Below are positions 18,601 through 27,894 of a DNA stretch of 41,145 bases, piece after piece. Below the pieces are notes generated by a model that worked only from the letters and a program-made list of their open reading frames with translations, did not search any database and was not told where the DNA came from. The DNA is from an uncultured Clostridia bacterium (GTDB lineage: Bacteria > Bacillota > Clostridia > TANB77 > CAG-508). The position numbers and the translations under genes were made by a program. Every line of letters begins with the position of its first letter. The stretch's first letter is position 1. Where the stretch lies: positions 1 through 41,145 of the forward strand of contig CANQEM010000014.1 in assembly GCA_947594935.1 (NCBI GenBank). Direction: 5' to 3'.

Positions 18601-21600
18601 AGTTCCACCACTTGTATATGTGCCGCCAGTAAAATCTCCATCTTCAGGTGTTGTGGTGCCGTCATTGTTCCATACATATTTTAGTGAGTCGTTATTTACC
18701 TCACTGTATCCTTGTTCTGTAACTGTTACTACTGTTGTTTGTGATTGTGCGTAAGTTTTTGCTTTGTTTGCATCAAATGTGAATTCGATTTTTGGTCCTT
18801 GGTTATCCATAACGAATTTACCAGTAGCCACTGGGTCATCAACGTTTTCAGCCCAGTCTGTTAATCGAACTGCTTGTACATGTAGATAGTATTCACCTGT
18901 TACATTATTTAGTTTTAGTTCTGTTTTAGCTAATTTTGTGCCTGATTCAGCTACATCTATTTGTGTTTGGTTGATTGATGAACCTGTCCAACTTGTTGGT
19001 GCTGTTGGGTTTGTATCCCACACATAGTTAATTGTGTACTTTCCTTGTTTTAGCCCTGAACCGCCGTCTTCATCTTGAATTGTAACTGTTGCTGTGTGTT
19101 CTTTTGCTTCTGTTTCATCATTTGAAACTTTTACTGTTGGTGCTATTCTTTCTATTTTATCAACTTTTACTGGCTTTGGATCTGAGATTGAGCCAGCGCC
19201 GTCTTTAACCCATGCGTAATAATCCCCGTTCTCATAGATTTTATCGGAAGTCCATGTGAACTCATGGCCACCGTTTTCGACTGATTTCCAGTCTGAATCT
19301 TTGATTTCAGATTTTTGGTCTGATGTTGTAATTGCAAATGCTACTATGCTACTTGTACCAGCATCTGTTGCAGTAACTTGGATTGCTTTTGGTTGGTTTC
19401 TCCATGCGTGGTCAAAATCAACACCTGTTACCACTGGAACATCTTTATCTATATTATTGACAACTATTGGGTCAGAATCCATTATGTTATCAGCGTCATC
19501 AATTACATGGAAGTAGTATGTTCCATTTCCTTGAATATCAGTTGTTTGCTTTGTACTAGCAACACCATGACCTTCTTCTGCTATTTTTTTCCATTCTGCT
19601 GAGTCTTTTTCAGCTTTTGGGTTTGAGTCAAACATATATTTTACGATACCACTTAGGTTTGTAAATGGGTCTTTGTTGCGTGTATTTTCATCAACTGCTT
19701 GTCCTGTAAGTGTTAAGTCTGTGTTTACATATTTGTCTGAGCTTACTTTAAATTCTGTGATTCTTGGTAGTTGCTTATCTATGTTTGTAATATTGTATGC
19801 TGTTGATTGCGCTGTTTGTTTTGTAGAGTCATATTGTTGTGCATAAACAACGTCGTTTTCTGCCACATTAAATGATCCATCGTATGTTGTCCAATGGTTT
19901 AAGTCGCCAACACTATATTCTTTTGTAAGTGTTGTATTTTTACTTTCTGGGTATTCTATTGTTACTTTAACATCTGTGTTAACCCATGTATCATCTGGTT
20001 CCCATGATATTGTAGGTACTCTGATGTCATCTGTTTTATCCCCCGTTGAGTCTGATATTTGTGGTCCATTTCCTGCTAAGTCTGTAACGCGGGTTCTGGC
20101 TACCCACTCTTTGTTTTTCACTAAGTTCTCGAATGTATGGTAGCCTTTTTCCCCTGCTGATGATGTTGTCCATGCTGACCACTTGTCTTCGCCAGCGTCT
20201 TTCTCTTTATATGAATATTCAATTGTTGATTCGTCAATTCCACTGTTGGCATCTTTTTGTTTAAATGTTACTTTTAATGAGTTTGTTGTTGCAAATAGTT
20301 CTGGTTGTTCTTTGTTTGGATTTGTATTATCCATATAGAATGCTTTTGAGTTTACAGTTGTTAGTGTTCCTGCAATATCTATTGCACGAACCCACAAGAA
20401 CCAATCTGGTCCTGTGACTTCGTCAAGAGATATTACTGCTTTGTCATCTTTTAATTCTATTACATCTGTATATTCTGCTGGCTCAGGAACTTTTTCTGCT
20501 CCTTGTACCCATTTATATTTTAGTTCTTTATCGTTTAGCTTGCTTCCGCCGTCATCTGTGATTGTTACTGTTGTTTGGTGTGATTGTGCGTAGTGTTCGT
20601 CTGTGTCTGGGTTTATTGTGATTACTGGTGCAATTTTATCTATGTTCTTAACTGTGTATTCTGCAACTACTTTGTTTCCTGCGATGTCTGTTGCTGATAC
20701 TGTAACTTTCTTGTTGTTTGTTTTAACTGTTACGTTTTCAGTGCCGTTTCTTAGGTAGTCTTTGCCTTCGCCTTCTTCACCTTCGCATAAGATTTCATGT
20801 GCTTCTGTTAGGTATTTACCATAGTGTGGTGTTACAACTACGTCTTCATTTGTCCATGTTTCGTTTGGTTCTACTGCTGTGAATGTGATACCCCAGTTTG
20901 CTTCGTCATCGGTTGAATCATGTACTGTGAATTTCTTTGAGCATACATATTGTGGTGATAATACTCCGTCGTTATCCCATACTTGGATCCACAAATAGTG
21001 ATCGCCTTTTTCACAATCATCTTTAACTATTTCTCTTCCACTTATTGTTGTTGTCCATTCGTCTCTCTCCCAGTCTGTTAGTCCTGGACGTACTTTGTCT
21101 GTATCACTCCAACAATAGTAGTATGTGTAACGTGGGTCATTGTCTGCTGATGATGTCATTGTTGTTTTGACTGTTGCAACTTTTGCGCCTGTTGGTATTA
21201 CATATCCATCTCCACCATCTGGTTCTAATACGATTTCTAGTTTTACATGTGGGTTTTCTTTTAGTTCTACTTTTTGTTTTGTTGTTTTTTGATGTCCTTC
21301 TGCGTCTGTTCCTTTTACTTCAACCGTATATGTACCTTCTGGTCCTTTTAGTTGGAATCTCTTGCCTTCTGGTTCTGCTGGTTCTTCATCTGTGTATTCA
21401 CCAACTGTGTTGCCTTCTGAGTCCTTTACAACTATTTGAACGTCAACGAAGTCGTCTTCGTTTTCTACTACAACGCCCAATAGCAAGTCCTCGCTATCTT
21501 CAAGGTACTTGTAGCCTGAACCGTCCATTTCCCTAATGTCTGTTTTGACTCTTGGCCAGATTCCTTCGGTGGTTCCGGAACCGGTTAAATCACCTGACTC

Positions 21601-21937
21601 TTTGTCAAGTGTAACATCATATCTATCATCTGAAACGGTGATGGAATCATCGTCTTCTGAGATGTTTAAGTCATCAGATATTTGTTCTTTTACTCTTTCT
21701 TTAAATTTATCGCTGTCAAACCTGCCTGATTCTGCTACGGTTAGTAGTGCTTGGGTTTGCACTGCGTCTGCAAATGTTTCTCTGTCCACTAAATCTCTTG
21801 CCCCTATGGCTTTGTCTACTAGCCCGTCGTCACCTGTTAGGGTGCCTATTGTTATTCCTGCTAGTATTAAGATGATTATAATGGTTATAACTAATGTAGT
21901 GATTGTTATTCCGCTTGTTTAATGCTTGTTTTTTCAC
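12699..21937 (-). CDS. Giant prepilin-like surface protein with many Ig-like repeats; expressed C-terminal cassette; five CGG shifts
   Basis: GTG at 21937 follows GAAAGGAAG and encodes KKQALNK, then CGG (21913-21911). Skipping the C gives the prepilin motif KG|ITITTLVITIIIILILAG, in frame with the long open frame; unshifted, it soon stops, and the long frame has no usable start of its own behind its TAA at 21921. The shifted codon supplies the glycine before the expected prepilin-peptidase cut. After a ~100-residue polar region come dozens of Ig-like repeats of about 85-100 residues joined by NIDKxxP linkers. CGG at 13359 (DT-G-KLNSS) restores the last strand ISFTISENKTVYARQ, and CGG at 13277, 12946 and 12891 carry the frame through the cassette (GDLAGNTW) to TGA at 12699. 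Predicted length is 3,077 aa. Conventional calling gives only 13309-21789. Confidence 0.8.
13265..13314 (-). repeat. Cassette junction repeat R7, inside the expressed gene
   Basis: Same repeat as R1-R6, but preceded by giant-gene coding sequence instead of a leader; homology with the leader copies begins at GAATAAGACC. CGG lies at 13277-13275. This is where a cassette would be exchanged. Confidence 0.85.
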
Positions 21938-22000
21938 TTTACAATCTTCCTTTCTTTTGCGTTATTTGGGAACTTTCCCTAATATATAATATTCATTTCA

Positions 22001-22029
22001 ATTTTATACAAATGTTGTGTTTTTGTCAA
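22001..22029 (-). promoter_or_regulatory. Probable promoter of the giant surface gene
   Basis: TTGACA (22029-22024) and TAAAAT (22006-22001) are 17 bases apart. The leader transcript of about 60 bases holds a small GGGAA/TTCCC hairpin before the ribosome site. A second TGTCAAAAACA copy sits just upstream of the -35. Confidence 0.6.
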
Positions 22030-22175
22030 CTGTTTTTGACAATATTTTTTAGTTTTTTTTTGGTGTTTTTTGAAGCGTGTTTCTACTGCGGGTTTGCGGG
22101 TTTTAAGATTTTTGGGAGAGATTTTTTGGGCTGGATTTTTTGGGGTTTTTTTATTGAAAATTTTGGCAAAAAAAA

Positions 22176-22216
22176 GAGCCCCAAAACTTGTATTCTAAGT
22201 AAAGTTTTTGGGGTTC
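22176..22216 (-). terminator. Rho-independent terminator of the first DUF4143 gene
   Basis: GAACCCCAAAAACTT pairs with AAGTTTTGGGGCTC on the minus strand, followed by a run of T; six bases past the stop codon. Confidence 0.85.
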
Positions 22217-22221
22217 TAAGA

Positions 22222-23490
22222 TCAATCTTTTAGGCATCCAATTGGTACAACCATTACACCATTTTCAGTTGTGTATGCCATGTCAGTTCCAGTAATAATT
22301 ATTAGGGCTTCTGGTGCACCTATTTTTGGTTCGTTTTGAAGTATTAAATTTTTTAGGGTTAGCAGATGTTCTTCTGCTTCTTTTATTTTTGTGCCACCTA
22401 ATTTGGTTTCGATTAAGGCGTATTTTCCGTTTTCAAAGTGTACAACATTATCGCATTCAAGATTATATCTATCTCTATAATGTTTCAATGTGCCTCCCAT
22501 TGCATTTACATATACACTTAAATCTCTATTTACTAGGTTTTCAAATAGTAGTCCGTATGTTCTGATGTCAAGCATTATATCTTTTGGAGAGCATCCTAAG
22601 GCTGCAACTGCTAATGATGGGTCAATCATGCTTTTTTTATTTGATGTTCTGATTGCTGTTTTACTTCTAATATTAGGGTTCCATGCTGATATTTCTTCAA
22701 TAATATAGAGTTTTTTTAGGACGTCCATGTAATCAATGATTGTTCTTTCACTAATGTCTGAATAGTTTGCAACAACGTCTTCGAATAGAGAGTGATTTGA
22801 ATCGATTGTTGAGACTTGCCTTGCGTAGGCTTTTAAAATTGATTTTGCTAGGCTAGGATTTCTGTTTATACCGTCGACCCTAGAAATATCAGAATTGCAT
22901 AATACGTCAAGATAATTTTTAGGTATTTCTAAGGCTTGTTTTTCTGGTAAGTTTATGCTATTCGGCCAACCACCTCTGCATAGTACATACGCAATTTTTT
23001 CATAGGTTAAGTCTGATTTTATTCCGTCTATTTTTTGCTTTCCGTTTAGAATTTTTGAAAGCGAAATTTTGCCGTTTGAGTCTCCGCTTTCAAATAGGGT
23101 CATTGGCTTCATGGTTACAAATGCAAACCTTCCTACTCCGCTGTGTAAGCTGTCGTCTTCTTTTGGGGTTGCTGAGCCTGTGAGGATATATTGCCCGACT
23201 TTGCTTTCTTTGTCTACGGAATATCTAACTGCGTTCCATAATTTTGGGGCTAGTTGCCATTCATCAATTAATCTAGGTTTTGCGCCTTCTAGTAATAACG
23301 ATGGTTTTGTGTTTGCTAGTTCTATATAGTTTTCTTGTAGGTCTGGGTTCTGCATTTCTAATACGCTGTTTGCTATTTGCTTACTACTGGTTGTTTTTCC
23401 ACACCATTTTGGTCCTTTTATAACAACTGCTCCCATTATTTTTAATTTTTCTTTTATTTCTTTATCTACAATCCTTGGAATATAGTTCAT
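22222..23490 (-). CDS. DUF4143-family AAA-type ATPase (copy 1)
   Basis: 422 residues. The Walker A motif is GPKWCGKT (residues 26-33) and the Walker B-like segment is RLIDEWQ, then GSATP (sensor) and the DUF4143 C-terminal half with SMIDPSLAVAALG, FENLVNRDL and a nuclease-like DNVVHFENGKYALIETKLG. These proteins are common in gut bacteria and archaea; their function is not established. The start at 23490 is chosen for GGAGC eight bases upstream and because the paralogue starts in the same place. It has its own promoter and terminator, so it is a single-gene unit. Confidence 0.85.
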   Translation of the reverse strand: MNYIPRIVDKEIKEKLKIMGAVVIKGPKWCGKTTSSKQIANSVLEMQNPDLQENYIELANTKPSLLLEGAKPRLIDEWQLAPKLWNAVRYSVDKESKVGQYILTGSATPKEDDSLHSGVGRFAFVTMKPMTLFESGDSNGKISLSKILNGKQKIDGIKSDLTYEKIAYVLCRGGWPNSINLPEKQALEIPKNYLDVLCNSDISRVDGINRNPSLAKSILKAYARQVSTIDSNHSLFEDVVANYSDISERTIIDYMDVLKKLYIIEEISAWNPNIRSKTAIRTSNKKSMIDPSLAVAALGCSPKDIMLDIRTYGLLFENLVNRDLSVYVNAMGGTLKHYRDRYNLECDNVVHFENGKYALIETKLGGTKIKEAEEHLLTLKNLILQNEPKIGAPEALIIITGTDMAYTTENGVMVVPIGCLKD

Positions 23491-23532
23491 TTTCTTGCTC
23501 CTTTCAAAATAAATTGTTATCCCTCTATATAT

Positions 23533-23561
23533 ATTATACACTTTTTTATAATTTATTTCAA
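23533..23561 (-). promoter_or_regulatory. Promoter of DUF4143 copy 1
   Basis: TTGAAA (23561-23556) and TATAAT (23538-23533) with a 17-base spacer on the minus strand, directly downstream of the 23-bp repeats. Confidence 0.75.
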
Positions 23562-23563
23562 GA

Positions 23564-23641
23564 TTTTGTGGTATTTTATTTCATAATTTTGTGGTATTTC
23601 ATTTCAAGGTTTTGTGGTATTTTGTTTCATGATTTTGCGAT
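23564..23641. repeat. Direct repeats of 23-bp period upstream of DUF4143 copy 1
   Basis: Units TTTTGTGGTATTTTATTTCA and variants start at 23564, 23587, 23610 and (partial) 23633, spaced exactly 23 bases, about two helical turns. They abut the -35 element, which suggests an operator array. Confidence 0.75.
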
Positions 23642-23686
23642 AAAGTAAAAAAATCAATGTTTTCGCATTGACTTTTTTATTAGATT

Positions 23687-24967
23687 TTATGGTTTTAATG
23701 CTGTTATTGGTAATACATATATGCCATCTGGTCTTTGTACAACGGCGTCATATAAGCCACAAATAATGCACATGAATTTAGGCTTGATTTCTGCTAATTC
23801 ATAAAACTTCTTTAAACTTGCAGCAGCTTCTTCTTCTTTATTAGCTCCTAATTTTATTTCTATTGCTCCATATTCCCCGTCTGCAATTTCTACTATTGCG
23901 TCAACCTCTATGCCTGTGTCGTTTTCTCTATAATGATATAATTTTGCTCCTATACTTTCTGCATATATTTTTAAATCTCTTTCACATAGTGCTTCAAAAT
24001 ATAAGCCCATTGTTTCTAAATCATTTACCAATTTTTCAGGAGTAATATTTAAAATGGCACATCCTAATGACGGATCTACAAAATGTCTTTTTGGTTTTTT
24101 TCCTACATTTAATCTTGAACGTATTTTATACATAAATGAATTTTGATTTTCTATAAGGTGCAATCTGCTTAACACCTTTAAATAATCTGCAACTATATTT
24201 CTGCTTATATTAACATCTGCTTCTGTGATATTATCATCAATATCTTTCATTAAAACATTATTTGATGAAATTGTACTTTCATTTCTGGCAAGTGATTTAA
24301 GTAATTTTTCCATTTTTTGCTTATCACGATTTATTCCGTCTATTGCTATGATGTCTTTTTCTAGTACAGCTTCAATATAGTTTTTTGATATTCTCATTGC
24401 TCCTGATATGCTAATATCAAGTGTTTCTGGCCAGCCACCTCGTACAATAAGTTCTGCTAGCTTTGATAGTTCTACTTTGTTTACACGTTTGTTAGTTACG
24501 TTGTTATTAAATAATTCTTGCAATGATACATCTCCACTAGAATCTCCTGATTCGAATAATGACATTGTGTACATTTTCATTTTGCAAATTCGTCCTGCAC
24601 CAGAGTGATGTATTTTATCGCTTATTGGAACACTTGAACCTGTTAAAATATATTTGCCTTTCTCTTTATCTTGGTCACATTTAAATCTTACTGCATCCCA
24701 TATTGCTGGTACTTCTTGCCACTCATCGACTAGTTCTGGTGCTTCTTTATCTAGCACTAAATTGACATCCATTTCTGCTAAATGTTTTTCCCTAAAATTA
24801 TCAGCAGTGTTATTTAAATATGCTACACTATTAGCATGATTTAAAGCTGTCCATGTTTTTCCGCACCATTTTGGACCTTCTATGCTAACTGCACCAAAAA
24901 CTTCTAAGTTTTCTTCTATTTCTTTATCTATTAGTCTTGGCATATAGCCTTCTTTTGTTAATTTCAT
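23687..24967 (-). CDS. DUF4143-family AAA-type ATPase (copy 2)
   Basis: 426 residues, paralogous to copy 1: Walker A GPKWCGKT, LVDEWQEVPAIWDAVRF, GSSVPISD, HFVDPSLGCAIL, and a C-terminal DAIVEIADGEYGAIEIKLG with nuclease-like E-x-K. The start at 24967 (KLTKEGYMPRL) matches the usual beginning of the family; the ATG at 24943 is the alternative. The two copies are in tandem but separated by a promoter and repeats, so they are regulated separately. No CGG in frame. Confidence 0.85.
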   Translation of the reverse strand: MKLTKEGYMPRLIDKEIEENLEVFGAVSIEGPKWCGKTWTALNHANSVAYLNNTADNFREKHLAEMDVNLVLDKEAPELVDEWQEVPAIWDAVRFKCDQDKEKGKYILTGSSVPISDKIHHSGAGRICKMKMYTMSLFESGDSSGDVSLQELFNNNVTNKRVNKVELSKLAELIVRGGWPETLDISISGAMRISKNYIEAVLEKDIIAIDGINRDKQKMEKLLKSLARNESTISSNNVLMKDIDDNITEADVNISRNIVADYLKVLSRLHLIENQNSFMYKIRSRLNVGKKPKRHFVDPSLGCAILNITPEKLVNDLETMGLYFEALCERDLKIYAESIGAKLYHYRENDTGIEVDAIVEIADGEYGAIEIKLGANKEEEAAASLKKFYELAEIKPKFMCIICGLYDAVVQRPDGIYVLPITALKP

Positions 24968-25005
24968 AATCTTATTATATCCCCTTTCGCACAAATTATA
25001 TTCTT

Positions 25006-25034
25006 ATAATATCATATATTTTTATACATTTCAA
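25006..25034 (-). promoter_or_regulatory. Promoter of DUF4143 copy 2
   Basis: TTGAAA (25034-25029) and TATTAT (25011-25006) with 17 bases between, the same geometry as for copy 1. Confidence 0.7.
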
Positions 25035-25040
25035 TATCCA

Positions 25041-25086
25041 TTGTGCAATTTTTGACAGTTTTGTTGTGCATTTTTTGACAAAATTT
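25041..25086. repeat. Two direct repeats of 23-bp period upstream of DUF4143 copy 2
   Basis: TTGTGCAATTTTTGACA at 25041 recurs at 25064 as TTGTGCATTTTTTGACA. The sequence differs from the array of copy 1, but period and position relative to the -35 are the same. The second unit may also serve spoVT on the other strand. Confidence 0.7.
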
Positions 25087-25175
25087 ATGACAATAAAATA
25101 GATTTTAAAAAAATGTATAAAATTTTCTTCTTTTGCCATAATAAAGGTAGACATAAATTTAAAAGGAGGAAAGTT

Positions 25176-25733
25176 ATGAAAGCAACAGGAGTTGTAAGAA
25201 GAATAGACGATTTAGGTAGAGTAGTTATACCAAAAGAAATACGAAAAACTCTCAGAATAAAAGAAGGCGACCCGCTAGAAATATTTACAGATAGAGAAGG
25301 TCAAATTATATTAAAAAAATATTCTCCAATTGGTGAACTTTCTGAATTTGCGGCTGGCTATGCGGAAACTTTGTCAAGAACTACTGGGCATATAGCATGT
25401 ATCACAGATAAAGACACTATAATAGCTGTATCAGGGGGCTCAAAAAAAGAGTTCTTAGAGCAGGATGTAAGTCAAGAATTAGAGCAACTTATGGAAGATA
25501 AGGAAGTTTATACCAGCCAAGAGAATAGCAACAAAGCAATGCCTATAACTAAAAACGATAATCAGCAACAACGCAAAACAAATGCACAAATAGTTTACCC
25601 TATAATTTCCAACGGAGACACTATTGGAACAGTAATTTTGATGTCAAAAGATGCTAATGGTCAAATGAACGAAGTTGAAAAGAAGGTAGCTCAATCTGCC
25701 GCAACATTTCTAGGAAGCCAAATGGAGATATAA
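25176..25733 (+). CDS. spoVT: Stage V sporulation protein T, AbrB-type regulator
   Basis: 185 residues. The N-terminal swapped-hairpin DNA-binding domain MKATGVVRRIDDLGRVVIPK, EIRKTLRIKEGDPLEIF is nearly the textbook SpoVT/AbrB sequence; the rest is the GAF-like domain (HIACITDKDTIIAVSG, then YPIISNGDTIGTVILMSK). In Bacillus SpoVT tunes forespore gene expression under sigma-G. The start at 25176 has AAAGGAGG upstream; longer upstream starts lack a ribosome site. Its presence suggests a spore-forming lineage. Confidence 0.92.
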   Translation: MKATGVVRRIDDLGRVVIPKEIRKTLRIKEGDPLEIFTDREGQIILKKYSPIGELSEFAAGYAETLSRTTGHIACITDKDTIIAVSGGSKKEFLEQDVSQELEQLMEDKEVYTSQENSNKAMPITKNDNQQQRKTNAQIVYPIISNGDTIGTVILMSKDANGQMNEVEKKVAQSAATFLGSQMEI

Positions 25734-25744
25734 AAAATTTTGTT

Positions 25745-25779
25745 AAAAAATAAGATATAACGCATATATCTTATTTTTT
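25745..25779. terminator. Bidirectional terminator, hairpin copy 1
   Basis: AAAAAATAAGATATA / TATATCTTATTTTTT with loop ACGCA. It ends spoVT and overlaps the last codons of the reverse transcriptase gene on the other strand. A near-identical hairpin, including the TTTTGTT flank, lies at 28717-28752. Confidence 0.85.
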
Positions 25780-27894
25780 GTGGTTTTTTATTCTGTATTT
25801 TTCTTGTAAATGAATAAAAAAGTTATTTGTTTCTTCTATGACATCTGGCTGTAAATCAAGTCTATATAAAAATTGAGGTATCCTAATTTTACTTCTTCTA
25901 AAATCAACCTTTGTAAATTCGATTTTGCGTTTTTCCATGTTCAAATTACTTATTTTATAGCCTTGTGATGTCCATGCGTCCCCTATCATGCCTTTTCTAT
26001 TATCAAAAAAATAGTTTCTATATTTGTATGCCGAGTTGCAAAGTTTAAATTTTAAAATTTTTTCTATCTCTGAAAATGTCAAAGTTACATTATTTTTTCT
26101 TAAATTATGAAAGTATTCAGTTAGTTTGATAAATTTTCCACTTGGTTCTTCTACATTTTCATTTATATTTGATAATATTTCCTTTAAGTTTGCACTTTTG
26201 ATGTCATCTTCTATATTTATATATTCAATCATTGAGTCTTTACAATATGTGTGAACATATACTATGTTTCTGATTGCCCTGTTTTTTGAACTTCTTTGAA
26301 ATATAATTTCTTTCTTTTGGTCCATTTTAATTTCTTTTGAACATATATAGCATTTTCCTTCTTGCCTATCCCATATTTTTTTATATTTACCAACACAATT
26401 TTGAATATTCTTGCTTTTTTCCAGCTCTTCAAAGTATTTCCTATCTATGAAGACGTTTTTTGAAGTGTCAATTTTAGCTTCAGTTATTAAAACGGTATCT
26501 GCCATGTTTTTTAGACATTTGTCTGTTTGATTAGGTACTGCAAAGATTTTTCTATTTTGAGAATCTTTTTTCCAGTATTTTTTTATTATTTGCTCTGTTG
26601 TTAAATTTTTATACAATTGTTTCATCATTCTTAATAAATATGCGTTTATAATGACATCTAGGTGTTGAAATATTTCTAATGCTTCTTCACATTTGTGATA
26701 TGTTGCGAAACCTGTTATTTTAGCATTTAAAACTTGTATCAGTTTGCTTTGTGTCCATTTTTTATAATTTGCAAATATAATTTCTTGTATTTCTGTTTCA
26801 AATTTTTCAACGGCTTTTTGTGATGGTATGCTCCTTATTGTTCCGTCTATCTTACAATAAAATCTTGATAAAAATTCAACGCCTTCTTTGATATGTACAA
26901 TTTTTGTTTTGCTTTCCGATATTTTTAAACCTCTTTCGCCTACAAAACTTTTTATTTCACTTTTTAATTTTTCCGCGTCCTTGCGAGTTCTGGCTGTAAC
27001 AAAAATGTCATCAGCAAATCGTATGCAGTATCCATTTTTAAAATCTTTTACTTCATCGCCTTGCAAACTGTATAGTCGCTTTTGAAGCCCGTCTAGTACC
27101 ATGTTTCCTATTATTGTACTCAAATTACTTCCTAGCGATATTCCTTCGTCTTTGTTATAGAATTCACCATTAAAAATAATTCCCGCTTTTAGAAATTGTT
27201 TTAATACTTCCCTATCAATTGGTATATTTTCTAATAGCCATTTATGTGAAATTGTATCGTAATATGATTTAATATCTGTAACTAAAACCCAATCGGCAGC
27301 ATCACTTGCAGTTAAGCTGTTCATCACGAAAGCATGTACTTGTTCTGTTGACCTGCCTTTTCTAAATGCAAAAGATTTCCTATCGGCTGTTGCTTCACTA
27401 ATTGGTTCTAGGGCATAAGCATATAGTACTTGCATTGCCCTATCATAAACAGTTGGAACTCCTATTTGCCTTTCTTTCCCTGCTTTTACGTCTTTGAATA
27501 TGAATTGTTTTAATGGTTTTGCTTTATAATTATCATCTGTTAATGTAATTGCTGCTCTCATCTTGTCGCTGTCAGTTCGCCAAACTACATTGTCTATTCC
27601 CGCTCCTGATTTTGAAATTTCTGATACTTTTCTAACAGCTAGCATTTTCGTTTCACTTGAATAAATTATTTTTTCTTGTATTTGCTTCATTTTCCTTTTG
27701 TTTTTACTAAATGTTGCTTTGCTTAATTTCACTTGTAATTCAAAAATTCTTTCTTCTGCTTTTTCAAAATTGTAGTTTCTCCACACTTTGCCAAGTAGTT
27801 CATTTGAGTCGCTTGTTTTAAAATATACTTGATTATCTAATTCCTCGTTATCTAAATATCCTTTTGGTATATATATAATTTTTTCATTTTTCAA
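25771..27894 (-). CDS. Group II intron-like reverse transcriptase, free-standing
   Basis: 707 residues. RT motifs in order: KERQIGVPTVYDRAMQ (~140-155), FAFRKGRSTEQVH (~175-188), VTDIKSYYD with catalytic Asp207, GISLGSNLSTIIGN (251-264), FADD (293-296), then LKISESKTKIV, a domain X/thumb-like region, and a Cys-rich C-terminus (CYICSKE, HTYC) like a worn HNH domain. The polymerase aspartates are kept, but the usual PQGG is replaced by SLGS. I see no group II intron RNA domain V around it, so it is not an ordinary intron protein. TTG start at 27894 with GGAG ten bases upstream; it overlaps the exonuclease gene by 11 bases, so the two are coupled. Confidence 0.8.
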   Translation of the reverse strand: MKNEKIIYIPKGYLDNEELDNQVYFKTSDSNELLGKVWRNYNFEKAEERIFELQVKLSKATFSKNKRKMKQIQEKIIYSSETKMLAVRKVSEISKSGAGIDNVVWRTDSDKMRAAITLTDDNYKAKPLKQFIFKDVKAGKERQIGVPTVYDRAMQVLYAYALEPISEATADRKSFAFRKGRSTEQVHAFVMNSLTASDAADWVLVTDIKSYYDTISHKWLLENIPIDREVLKQFLKAGIIFNGEFYNKDEGISLGSNLSTIIGNMVLDGLQKRLYSLQGDEVKDFKNGYCIRFADDIFVTARTRKDAEKLKSEIKSFVGERGLKISESKTKIVHIKEGVEFLSRFYCKIDGTIRSIPSQKAVEKFETEIQEIIFANYKKWTQSKLIQVLNAKITGFATYHKCEEALEIFQHLDVIINAYLLRMMKQLYKNLTTEQIIKKYWKKDSQNRKIFAVPNQTDKCLKNMADTVLITEAKIDTSKNVFIDRKYFEELEKSKNIQNCVGKYKKIWDRQEGKCYICSKEIKMDQKKEIIFQRSSKNRAIRNIVYVHTYCKDSMIEYINIEDDIKSANLKEILSNINENVEEPSGKFIKLTEYFHNLRKNNVTLTFSEIEKILKFKLCNSAYKYRNYFFDNRKGMIGDAWTSQGYKISNLNMEKRKIEFTKVDFRRSKIRIPQFLYRLDLQPDVIEETNNFFIHLQEKYRIKNHKK

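Noticed and set aside
15793..21536. Plus-strand open frames opposite the giant gene
   Set aside because: They are shadows of a repetitive A/T-biased gene: Leu/Val/Cys-rich translations without ribosome sites or domains.
23564..23641. CRISPR array
   Set aside because: The 23-bp units are contiguous with no spacers and no cas genes; they sit as an operator array at a promoter.
25771..27894. Mobile group II intron or diversity-generating retroelement
   Set aside because: No intron RNA domain V, no template/variable repeat pair and no accessory Avd gene are visible; only the enzyme is present.
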